Origin: Phytophthora quininea | Taxonomy: Eukaryota > Oomycota > Peronosporomycetes > Peronosporales > Peronosporaceae | Length of the DNA stretch: 64,000 nucleotides | NCBI GenBank assembly: GCA_011947345.1 | Contig: JAAVTG010000182.1 | Span: forward strand, 1-64,000 | Direction of reading: 5' to 3' | Shown: positions 45,736 to 53,797 of the stretch, piece by piece | Numbering within the stretch: position 1 is the stretch's first letter | How the letters are laid out: each line of letters begins with the position of its first letter | Program-made: the position numbers and the translations under genes | The notes under the pieces: generated by a model | What the model saw: only the letters and a program-made list of their open reading frames with translations | Databases searched by the model: none | What the model was told of the DNA's origin: nothing

Positions 45736-46857
45736 TTACTTGTCGGGTTGGTAGGCGGGGTAGTCGTTGTAGAACTTGCCGCCGAGCGCCGAGTTGTAGT
45801 ACACCTCGTGGCCAGCCATGGGGTGCACCGGCCAGTCGTGCTGGAAGCGCTCGGCCAGGTCCGGGTTGGTGATGTACAAGCGGCCAAACCCGACCATATC
45901 GGCAGCCCCGCTGCGCACGACGCCCTCCGCGGTGTCCCGGGTGTAGTTGTTGTTGGCGATCACAGTCCCCTTGAACGCTGTCTTGGCGTCGAATGCCGTG
46001 AGCGAGCGACTCTTGTTGGAGAACTCCAAGTGAGAGCAGTCGCCATCCAGAACGGCCAGGTAGCCAATGTTCTTCTTGCCCAGCTCTGCCATCGTGTACA
46101 TGAACATCTCAAAGTTGTCCTCGCTGCCCATGTCACCAAACGCGCCGTTGGGAGCCAGACGGACGCCGATGCGGTATGACGGCCACACCGTCTTCACCGC
46201 GTCCACGATCTCCAGCAGGAACCGCGCGCGGTTCTCGAACGAGCCGCCGTACCGGTCCGTGCGCTTGTTGGAGGTCGATTGCAGGAACTGGTCGATCAGG
46301 TAACCATTGGCAGCGTGCAGCTCGACGCCGTCGAATCCTGCCTTCTTGGCCAACGCAGCGCCGTGGCGGTAGTCCTCCACGACACCTGCAACCTCCTCCG
46401 TCTCAAGCGCCCGTGGCGTCTCAAAGGTGGCCAATTCGTAGTTGGCGTCGCGGGTGTGACCGGTCCCGCAGCGAATCGCTGACGCCGACACCACGTCCTT
46501 CTTCGGGTTGAAGCTCGAGTGGCTCTGACGACCCATGTGCCACATCTGCATGAAGATCTTGCCACCCTTCTTGTGCACGCGGTCGGTCACGCGTTTCCAG
46601 CCTTCGACATGGGCGTCTGTGTAGCAGGCGGCGGCATGGTACCAGCCGTAGCCCTGCTCGGAGATGGCAGTGCCTTCCGAGATGATGAGACCCGCACCAG
46701 CGCGTTGCTCGTAGTAGATCTCGTTGTTCTCGGAAGGTACTCGGTCGGCGTTGGCGCGACCACGACTGAGCGGACCGAAGACGATGCGGTTCTTGAGCTC
46801 GAGGTTGTCGCCGAGCTTGATGGGCGTGAAGAGCTTGCAGTTATCTGTGGAGACCAT
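45736..46857 (-). CDS. Old yellow enzyme, copy 3 (ancestral-like)
   Basis: 373 aa from the Met at 46855-46857 (MVSTDNCKLF) to the TAA at 45736-45738. Same family motifs, and it alone keeps the family-typical Trp in FMQMWHMGRQSH. The upstream DNA is unrelated to that of copies 1, 2 and 4 beyond the initiator and a half palindrome. An upstream Met (MFRTYTSDAT) at 46887 is in frame but lies before the expected transcription start. Confidence 0.92.
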   Translation of the reverse strand: MVSTDNCKLFTPIKLGDNLELKNRIVFGPLSRGRANADRVPSENNEIYYEQRAGAGLIISEGTAISEQGYGWYHAAACYTDAHVEGWKRVTDRVHKKGGKIFMQMWHMGRQSHSSFNPKKDVVSASAIRCGTGHTRDANYELATFETPRALETEEVAGVVEDYRHGAALAKKAGFDGVELHAANGYLIDQFLQSTSNKRTDRYGGSFENRARFLLEIVDAVKTVWPSYRIGVRLAPNGAFGDMGSEDNFEMFMYTMAELGKKNIGYLAVLDGDCSHLEFSNKSRSLTAFDAKTAFKGTVIANNNYTRDTAEGVVRSGAADMVGFGRLYITNPDLAERFQHDWPVHPMAGHEVYYNSALGGKFYNDYPAYQPDK

Positions 46858-46880
46858 GGTGGCGTCTGATGTATAAGTGC

Positions 46881-46902
46881 GAAACAAATTGAAAAGTGAT
46901 CA
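46881..46902 (-). promoter_or_regulatory. Inr+FPR core promoter of OYE copy 3
   Basis: Minus strand TGATCACTTTTCAATTTGTTTC. The TCACTTTTCAATTT core is identical to the other OYE promoters, while the flanks have diverged, pointing to selection on the core. ATG about 30-40 nt downstream. Confidence 0.65.
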
Positions 46903-47049
46903 GAGAGGATCGAAGCTGCCTTGAACAGCAAGCATCGACTCAACATTCCAGGCGAATCATCATGGAACACCCGTGGTTTAGGGAAACAAGCGCCGTCTTG
47001 GGCGTGGATTGGTGCAGGACGGCTTGCAGGCCATAACATGGTCGAAACG

Positions 47050-47079
47050 TGTTGGTGTCAACACAAATGTCGTGTAATC
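47050..47079. promoter_or_regulatory. Half of the OYE upstream palindrome
   Basis: TGTCAACACAAATGTCGTGT followed by AATC matches the left half of the element at 1583-1605, but the right arm is missing. Confidence 0.4.
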
Positions 47080-47165
47080 TTCACTCCTTCGGTGTCGGTT
47101 AGCACTTCATAATCATTTTACCGACGCGAGCTTGCGCGCGGTATGTACTTTGAGCGGTTTAAAAC

Positions 47166-47817
47166 TCACAGCGGCAACAGGCGATCGACATCAGAGCGAA
47201 TCATCCCCAAGCCCAGCAGCTTCTTTCGCCTTTGCTCGCACGCGAATGGATTCGTCGCGCTTGGATTGCACTTCCAACTGGAGGTTTGCGTGCAGCCCTT
47301 CTTTGCCCACTTCCAGCAATGCCAGGCTCAAATCGTAGCTCCTCCCTTCCACCTTTGCCCTGGTACATGTGTTGGTTCCTCATTGTCTTTAGACGCTTCT
47401 AGAGCCTCCCGCGTCGAGCCAAATTGCGGGTCTTTCAGCAGTGAAGCCTGAGCCTGAGACTAATCCTTGCTTGGAGCAATCTCTATGTCTGCAAGCACCG
47501 GCGACAGCGCTCAAGACCCGCAGCAACTTCCGTTTGATGCTAGCGTTAACGCCGCACGTTTCTGGTCGTCGAAGAATCGGTTGCGCCTTGTGGAGCTGGT
47601 GCAGCATAATCCACAGCCTGCTATTGATGGCGGAGCGTGAACGATGAGTGATCTCGTGGCTCTGGAACACCCGAAAGATTTCGTCGATCAGCTCGTGGAG
47701 CGGCTCCGTACGCTGCAGCCACCGCACAAAGTTCCCAGGCGTTGTTAGCCACTGCAACAGCACGTCGAGCGAGGATATCGCGTCCCATCGCGGAGCTACT
47801 GCCATGTTGCTCGGCAA
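47166..47817 (-). CDS. Trihelix/coiled-coil family protein (frame-broken)
   Basis: Start near 47817 (MPSNMAVAPRWDAI). The trihelix part reads DVLLQWLTTPGNFVRWLQRT, DEIFRVFQSHEITHRSRSAI. The C-terminal part continues in other frames with LLEVGKEGLHANLQLEVQSK and ends KLLGLGMIRSDVDRLLPL at a stop at 47166-47168. At least two frame changes lie in the linker and coiled coil. Its promoter region (47820-47880) is a close inverted copy of the one at 48735-48804. Confidence 0.65.
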
Positions 47818-47975
47818 TGCTTGTCAAACGTAACCAATCTTTGGTACAAATGTGTCTTTCACTTTATCATTGACATTCACCGAAACCGTCGGGGAGCTGT
47901 AGATAAGCAACAGGAAAGTGATTCGATCCTATGGGCAACAGCCTTGCTGTATCCTTCAATTTGTATCTTTTCGCG
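47818..47975. promoter_or_regulatory. Upstream region shared with the gene at 48804
   Basis: On the minus strand this contains AGTGAAAGACACATTTGTAC, then an AGATT-GTTACGTTTGACAAGCATT tract just before the start. Almost the same words in the same order precede the plus-strand gene at 48804 (48738-48804), an inverted duplication including regulatory DNA. Confidence 0.55.
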
Positions 47976-48724
47976 TTACAACGGCAATAGTCGATCCACG
48001 TCCTCGCGAGACACCCCGGCATCGAGCAGTTCCTTTCGAGCACCAACTCGTACGCTTTTCGTGTGGTTGCGGCTAGCTTCCAACTCCTGCAGGAATATCT
48101 CCCGGCGTACCTGAAACTCGTCATCAGTCGTCGCCTTGGCTGCAGGCTGGCCATCGTATTCTTCCGCGTCTTGTTCCCAATCCCATTTCTCCGTCTTCAT
48201 CTCGTTGCTGAAAGCTTCCTGCTCTGAGTCAACTTGATAGCTGTTAGCTACACTTGAGCTCGAGATCTTCGAGTCGTGGTCCCGAAGTCGATCGCATCGA
48301 GGCGGCTTGACTTCAGTCTTCGCGCTGGTAGCAGGACAACCTTGATTCTTTTAGAGACAAGAGATACCCTCTCTCCAAGCACTGGCTCCAGCTCTCTATA
48401 AGCGGGGCAGATCCACAGCGCCTTCCGCCCCAATCTCTTGTTCGCGTCGATGCTGTCCGCCCCCATGGCTTCCAACGTCTTCTGAGCTCGATTGAATTGG
48501 TCAACTAGGATCCTGATCCTGCTCATGATGCCGTTGGCGCCCCTGTAGTGGATGCCGTGGCGTCCCAATTGGTCGGAGATCTCGTTGATCAGATCCGTCA
48601 GCGGCTCCCTTCTCTCCTGCCATCGCGCAAAGTTCCCTGGCGTCGATAACCATTCGATCACGACCTCAGAAGACGAAGGCCCGCCGTCGTTGGCGTCGTC
48701 GTCCCAATTCGGAGCCACGGGCAT
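47976..48724 (-). CDS. Trihelix/coiled-coil family protein (one frame change)
   Basis: 48724-48340 encodes the trihelix domain (EVVIEWLSTPGNFARWQERR, INEISDQLGRHGIHYRGANG, RILVDQFNRAQKTLEAMG) and WICPAYRELEPVLG. After a frame change near 48350, in an A run, the acidic linker and coiled coil follow (RREIFLQELEASRNHTKSVR), ending SREDVDRLLPL at 47976. Divergent from the gene at 48804, 80 bp between starts. Confidence 0.7.
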
Positions 48725-48803
48725 ATCTGCAAGTTGAAGTGAAAGATACGTTTGTACCGTAGATTCGGTACATCGGAGGTCCAGACGTTACGTTTGACAA
48801 GCA
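48725..48803. promoter_or_regulatory. Divergent promoter between two trihelix-family genes
   Basis: Only 79 bp separate the two start codons. The DNA contains GTACCGTAGATTCGGTACA, an imperfect palindrome (TGTACC...GGTACA), and TTACGTTTGACAAGCATT immediately before the plus-strand gene. Confidence 0.55.
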
Positions 48804-49526
48804 TTGACTCGCATCGCCATGGTAGCCCCTAGATGGGATGCAGACGGCGAGCCATCCTCACTGGATGTGTTGGTGCTGTGGCTGGCATCGCCTGGGAACT
48901 TGGCGCGGTGGCAGCGAAAGATGGAGCCCCAGACGTTGCTGGTTGACGAGATCTTCAGGTCGCTCGAGAACTACGGGATCACATATCGCTCTCGCCCAGG
49001 CATCAACTACAAGATGTGGGCTTTGATGCAGCAACTCAACGAAGCGCACTCGATTCTACGGAGGTATGGGGTACATGACATTAACACCAACAAGAGCGTG
49101 GAGCTCAAGGTGCTGCGGGTTTGTCCGTGGTATCAGGCGCTACCTCCAAGTACGTTTCCAGCTTGGGACGGACCATCGCAAGAGCTAGAAATGAAGGTGG
49201 AGAAAACACTCATGGGCCACAGTAATGCTGTCAAGGAAACGGAGCCCAAGCCGCATCAAGGCGGCTCGAAACGGAAGGTTTTCAGCGAACCTAACGAGAC
49301 GGGAACGAAGCAAAATAAACGGCGCGAACCGAATGAAGGCTGCTTTGAAAATGACATCCAGCGCGTGGCGCTACTCGAAGTGGGCGACAAAGAGCTTCGT
49401 GAATACTTTCAGCTGGAAGTGCAAGTCAAACGCGACGAGGCCATTTGCGTGCGAGCGAAAGCGCGAAAGGAGCTGCTGGACTTGGGGGTTGGTCGCAAGG
49501 ATGTCGATCGCCTCATGCCTCTGTAA
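48804..49526 (+). CDS. Trihelix/coiled-coil family protein (intact, 240 aa)
   Basis: Best full-length example of the family. Residues about 15-90: DVLVLWLASPGNLARWQRKM, DEIFRSLENYGITYRSRPGI, WALMQQLNEAHSILRRYG (trihelix-like). Residues about 95-120: LRVCPWYQALPPS. Then a basic linker (GSKRKVFSEPNETGTKQNKR) and a coiled coil (ELREYFQLEVQVKRDEAICV, RAKARKELLDLGVGRKD) ending VDRLMPL. Start may be the second Met (MVAPRWDADGE). Likely a nuclear DNA-binding or bridging protein by domain shape; no enzyme motif. Its second half is the source, or sister, of the displaced copies at 15024 and 37883. Confidence 0.8.
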   Translation: MTRIAMVAPRWDADGEPSSLDVLVLWLASPGNLARWQRKMEPQTLLVDEIFRSLENYGITYRSRPGINYKMWALMQQLNEAHSILRRYGVHDINTNKSVELKVLRVCPWYQALPPSTFPAWDGPSQELEMKVEKTLMGHSNAVKETEPKPHQGGSKRKVFSEPNETGTKQNKRREPNEGCFENDIQRVALLEVGDKELREYFQLEVQVKRDEAICVRAKARKELLDLGVGRKDVDRLMPL

Positions 49527-49649
49527 CAGCGACTGGTGGACGCAGATTTTGACCTGCTTATGACGATAAGACACTGTCGTTTTGCTCGTGTCGCTCATTT
49601 TTACTTACTACTTGGTATCGTTCTCCTGATAGATTTTCATCGCGAGAAG
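49527..49649. other. Tail-to-tail spacer
   Basis: Between the 3' ends of two family members. The first 30 bp are shared with the displaced copies in the array; homology stops at about 49555. Confidence 0.5.
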
Positions 49650-50416
49650 TCTTGACTCCATTGTTCACGGGTTTCACCATTGTCACAAGGCAACCGGCGG
49701 TCAACATATTTGAGAGAGGTTCCCATTTCCAACAGGACCTTTTGAGTTCTCGCCCTCACGCAAATTGCCTGGTCTCGCTTGACTAGCAACTTCAGCTCGT
49801 GGAGCTCACTCGGGGCGGCTCAAATTAGCGCAAACCGATCCCAGACATCTGGATCACGCTCTTGTTCCCAGCGTGACTTCTTGGACGTGTTCTCGCGATC
49901 AGCACGCACCCCCGCTTGGATCCAACCCACGGCTTCAATCTCCCTGTGCCCTTCTTCTTGGTGAGTCTTCTCGCAGTTCTCTTCGCTTCTGCTCGAACAC
50001 TGGTACACTTGTTTGGCTTGAGCGATGGGGCATCGCGCAGCACTGGAGCGAGCTCTCGGTACCAGGGACGGGGCCACAACGCTTGGAGCTCAGCATTCTT
50101 ATTTGCGACAACGCTGTCTTATGTAATCTCTGTTGGGCCCCGCCAAACCGCTTCACAATAACCCGCAAATGCTTCCGGATGCTGGTGTAGGAGCGGTAGG
50201 CGATACCTCGACGCAAAAGCTTCGCGTAGATCTCGTCTTCGAACGTTTTGCTGGGATCAACACGCTGCTGCCACCCTCTGAAGTTCCGGGTATCGCCATC
50301 CACTGCACCAGCACCTCAGTCGAACCATCTTCGTCCCTTTTGGCCTTGGTGAATTCCGATTTTGACCTTTGGCGACTAGCATCCGTGTGTGCCGAATCTT
50401 TGGTACCCAACTTCAA
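49650..50416 (-). pseudogene. Trihelix/coiled-coil family relic
   Basis: Pieces in three frames follow the family order. They are TEVLVQWMAIPGTSE (50330-50290), TRNFRGWQQRVDPSKTFEDE and AYRSYTSIRKHLRVIVKRF (50295-50130), and ALWPRPWYRELAPVLRDAPS (about 50080). The last are a coiled coil (ELKLLVKRDQAICVRARTQK, about 49795-49740) and KYVDRRLPCDN in place of the usual terminus. The terminal motif is altered and the frame is broken at least three times. Its 5' end overlaps the OYE copy-4 flank. Confidence 0.55.
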
Positions 50417-50542
50417 CTTAGAGTATTTTGCAAGACGCTCGTGTTTAGTGCGTCTATTACCTATTTACCGGTTTGAATGGAGCTTGGAGCGTGGTGGCTT
50501 CGGCATGGATCGATTGCGTGTCGAATGAGTAAGGCAGGCCAC

Positions 50543-50569
50543 ATGGCGTGTAATCGGATTACACGACAT
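50543..50569. promoter_or_regulatory. 27-bp near-perfect palindrome upstream of OYE copy 4
   Basis: Arms ATGGCGTGTAATC and GATTACACGACAT around a central G pair at 12 of 13 positions; the inner GTGTAATC/GATTACAC is perfect. This appears to be the least damaged form of the element seen at 1593 and 24884. Confidence 0.6.
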
Positions 50570-50630
50570 TTGTGTTGACAAATTATTTCCCTCTTCGCCT
50601 ATCTTGTAGTCTGAAGCAGCTCCGACACTT

Positions 50631-50652
50631 CTCACTTTTCAATTTCAACTCT
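50631..50652 (+). promoter_or_regulatory. Inr+FPR core promoter of OYE copy 4
   Basis: CTCACTTTTCAATTTCAACT, about 33-54 nt before the ATG at 50685. It lies downstream of the first in-frame Met (50572), so that Met is unlikely to be in the mRNA. Confidence 0.65.
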
Positions 50653-50684
50653 CCGGTTAAAAACTACAAGTCTTATCTCGCCGT

Positions 50685-51819
50685 GATGGTCTCCACCACC
50701 GACCACAAGCTCTTCACGCCCATCAAGCTCGGCGACAACCTCGAGCTCAAGAACCGCATCGTCTTCGGTCCGCTCAGTCGTGGTCGCGCCAATGCCAATC
50801 GTGTGGCTTCCGAGAACAACGAGATCTACTACGAGCAACGCGCTGGTGCGGGTCTCATCATCTCCGAGAGTGCTGCCATTTCCGAACAAGGCTACGGCTG
50901 GTACCATGCCGCCGCCTGCTACACAGACGCCCATGTCGAAGGCTGGAAACGCGTGACCGACCGCGTGCACAAGAAGGGTGGCAAGATCTTCATGCAGATG
51001 ATGCACATGGGTCGTCAGAGCCACTCGAGCTTCAACCCGAAGAAGGACGTGGTGTCGGCGTCAGCGATTCGCTGCGGGACCGGTCACACCCGCGACGCCA
51101 ACTACGAATTGGCCACCTTTGAGACGCCACGGGCGCTTGAGACGGAGGAGGTTGCAGGTGTCGTGGAGGACTACCGCCACGGCGCTGCGTTGGCCAAGAA
51201 GGCAGGATTCGACGGCGTCGAGCTGCACGCTGCCAATGGTTACCTGATCGACCAGTTCCTGCAATCGACCTCCAACAAGCGCACGGACCGGTACGGCGGC
51301 TCGTTCGAGAACCGCGCGCGGTTCCTGCTGGAGATCGTGGACGCGGTGAAGACGGTGTGGCCGTCATACCGCATCGGCGTCCGTCTGGCTCCCAACGGCG
51401 CGTTTGGTGACATGGGCAGCGAGGACAACTTTGAGATGTTCATGTACACGATGGCAGAGCTGGGCAAGAAGAACATTGGCTACCTGGCCGTTCTGGATGG
51501 CGACTGCTCTCACTTGGAGTTCTCCAACAAGAGTCGCTCGCTCACGGCATTCGACGCCAAGACAGCGTTCAAGGGGACTGTGATCGCCAACAACAACTAC
51601 ACCCGGGACACCGCGGAGGGCGTCGTGCGCAGCGGGGCTGCCGATATGGTCGGGTTTGGCCGCTTGTACATCACCAACCCGGACCTGGCCGAGCGCTTCC
51701 AGCACGACTGGCCGGTGCACCCCATGGCTGGCCACGAGGTGTACTACAACTCGGCGCTCGGCGGCAAGTTCTACAACGACTACCCCGCCTACCAGCCCAA
51801 GGACGAACTCAACAACTAG
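50685..51819 (+). CDS. Old yellow enzyme, copy 4 (inverted, mosaic, intact)
   Basis: Complete OYE, 377 aa from MVSTTDHK to TAG 51817-51819. The 5' half matches copies 1/2 (upstream flank, MMHMGRQSH, ANRVASENN). The 3' half matches copy 3 (VRLAPNGAFGD, HLEFSNK, AERFQ). Private changes are SESAAISEQ for SEGTAISEQ and a new C-terminus, QPKDELNN for QPDK. No peroxisomal targeting tripeptide is present. It has no NmrA partner and is followed by a CENP-B-like gene. The mosaic suggests gene conversion between inverted copies. Confidence 0.92.
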
Positions 51820-52024
51820 AAACCTCCTCGTGCTCACAACATTGCTCCAATCTCTGAAGTAAGCTTAGCATTTCGCTACGCGAGCCACCAAAATGTTGAA
51901 GTTGTCTTCAAAAACTCGCTTGGCGGGAACATATTTTAAATTTTTCGCGCCGTTTTTAGCGAATAAGATTTGCTGAACCAGTGGACGCTTCCAGACGACC
52001 GTCGACTAGCCAAGTACATAACTC

Positions 52025-52638
52025 ATGGGGAAGCACAAGAACAAGCGGCTGACGCAGGAGATGCGGCAAGCCATCATCCAGCAGTACGACCGCCAGCCCT
52101 CGTGGCGGCAGCAGCGGCTGGCCCAGTGGCTGGCCGAGACATTCAAGCTGAACGCGGTGCCGTCGCAGCCCACCATCTCCCTCGTGCTGCGCCAAGCGGG
52201 CCGCTTCATGGGGTCGTCCAGGGCCGGAACGGCCCGTCCGGCCAGACCCAAACCTGTGCGGTGTCCGGAGCTGGAGACGGCGCTGAACAAGTGGCTGGAG
52301 CTGCAGATCCAGAGAGACGAGGCTGTCACAGTCCACAGCGTCCGAGTCCGAGCCGAAGAGCTGCTACCCAAAGTCAAGAGCAAGAGAGAAGACTTTGCCG
52401 TGTCCGAGGCCTGGGTAGACTTTTTCTGAGGAAGAACTTCCTCCATTGCCCCTTCAGCTCCGACTCGGAGACGGAGAGTGGCGGGACAGTGACAATAGCA
52501 GAAGAGAAGAACGAGGCCAAGAAACAGAACGAGGCAAAGGAGGCTGCACGCACCCCGAGACCGTCCAGTGCCAAGTCGACTGGAAAGAGGAAACGGGAGA
52601 TTTCTAGCGGCGGCAGACGGCTGAGAACGAGAAAATAA
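52025..52638 (+). CDS. CENP-B/Tc5-type DNA-binding protein (frame change near 52425)
   Basis: 52025-52429 encodes KRLTQEMRQAIIQQYDRQPS and QPTISLVLRQAGRFM, a pipsqueak/CENP-B N-terminal helix-turn-helix. It then gives CPELETALNKWLELQIQRDE and ELLPKVKSKREDFAVSEAWV, the Tc5-type second helix-turn-helix. The frame stops in a T run at 52422-52429. In the next frame an acidic then basic tail continues to 52638 (SSDSETESGG, KSTGKRKREISSGGRR). No DDE nuclease domain is present. It could be a domesticated transposase DNA-binding protein; one missing base would explain the stop. Confidence 0.7.
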
Positions 52639-52822
52639 CGACGAAGAAAAGGTTTTGGAAAAAAAATAGCTGCTGGAGACCTCGTTAGAGGTAGAAACGT
52701 TCATTACACGAGGGCGACGCGTGGTCTGTCTTCAAAATGCTGTACAGCTCTAGACAGGGGTTCTAAACGCTAGCTCGCCGGTACTGTGGATGCATGGCGT
52801 CTATAGAATACTTGTGGCTTTC

Positions 52823-53683
52823 TCAGTCCAAGTTGAAGCACTGACGGCAGCGCGGCTCGTATATGTCGATGCCGCCGATTAGCTGCAGCAATATAGTACA
52901 TATGAGATGCTGGAAGCAGGTCGGTTAATTCACTACCTGTTACCTCTAGCGTATTGTCGGCAACAAGGCGACGCGTAAATGCTGTTTGAAGATCACCACA
53001 TTTCCGTTAGACAAGTCGAAATATTGATTTTACTATGATCTGAACGAACCTGCATCTTGGCCGCACGACGAGCAAATGGCGTTGAGTTTGATGACCTGCT
53101 CCGCCGACGGTATCAGCTCGATCACATTCTCGAATCCCTACAAAAAACATTTCGTCAACTTCCCTTACTCCTCCGCAAACCCAATGACTGAAGACTCTTC
53201 TTCCTTTACTTTTCGCTCAAACGTCCCGTCCAGAGCTGCCACAACGACCACCTTGCCCATGTTCGCCGCATCCTGGCAAAACTCCACCAGCTACGGGAGA
53301 AAACTATCAGTCTTATATAACCACTTCTTCGGAGCTTGGAAAGTCTCACATCAGGGTAGAACTGTCCCTCGTCGATCCCGATGACGTCGTAGTCGTCCAG
53401 ACACGACCGCACTTCCTCCAGCGTCTGCACCGGCATGGCCTCCACGAAAACCTTGTCATGCGTCGAGCATCCTGCAGAAATGACAATAAGGTTTTAACCA
53501 TTCCATTGCCCAATTGTGCCATGTGTCAACGCACTCCTCCGAGTGGCGGGTATCAAACAGATATTTGACCACGAGGCACTGCAGCTTGGCGTGCTGGTAG
53601 CGACGAATCCGACGGATCAGCTCCGTGCTCTTGCCACTGAACATGGGCCCAATAATGAGCTGCAGGTTGCCCTCAATCTTCAT
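52823..53683 (-). CDS. TK: Thymidine kinase (type II), spliced
   Basis: dTMP synthesis by the salvage pathway. The P-loop is in [20 protein letters not shown] near the N-terminus (start 53683). [15 protein letters not shown] supplies the Mg/phosphate region. [13 protein letters not shown] and [15 protein letters not shown] follow, then the zinc-ribbon cysteines in CSSCGQD and CRQCFNLD at the end. Exons on the minus strand: about 53683-53535, 53471-53350, 53290-53210, 53137-53050, 52981-52944 and 52882-52823. The last five join in frame, with introns of about 57-75 nt. The join of exons 1 and 2 does not keep frame with the splice sites I can see (GTGCGT...CTGCAG), so a base may be missing there. 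Confidence 0.85.
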
Positions 53684-53797
53684 CGCGTGTGCTACTCTCT
53701 GCTTGGGGCGAACTCGCTACTAACGCGTCCATAGACTGAAGCAGTAGCAAGTGGTACACATGGGTACAGTACCAGTTGCCACACACTTTGACGCGCA

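Larger units (their letters stand above)
50349..50684. repeat. OYE upstream flank, inverted partner of 1478-1830
   Basis: Reverse complement of the array-unit OYE upstream region, including the word GGTACCCAACTTCAAC (50402-50417), the palindrome and the initiator. It gives a head-out arrangement of two related promoters about 25-49 kb apart. Confidence 0.85.

Noticed and set aside
50572..50684. N-terminal extension of OYE (MLTNYSP...) as a mitochondrial targeting peptide
   Set aside because: The Inr+FPR core promoter lies inside it and copy 3 has an unrelated sequence there, so it is more likely promoter and 5' leader.
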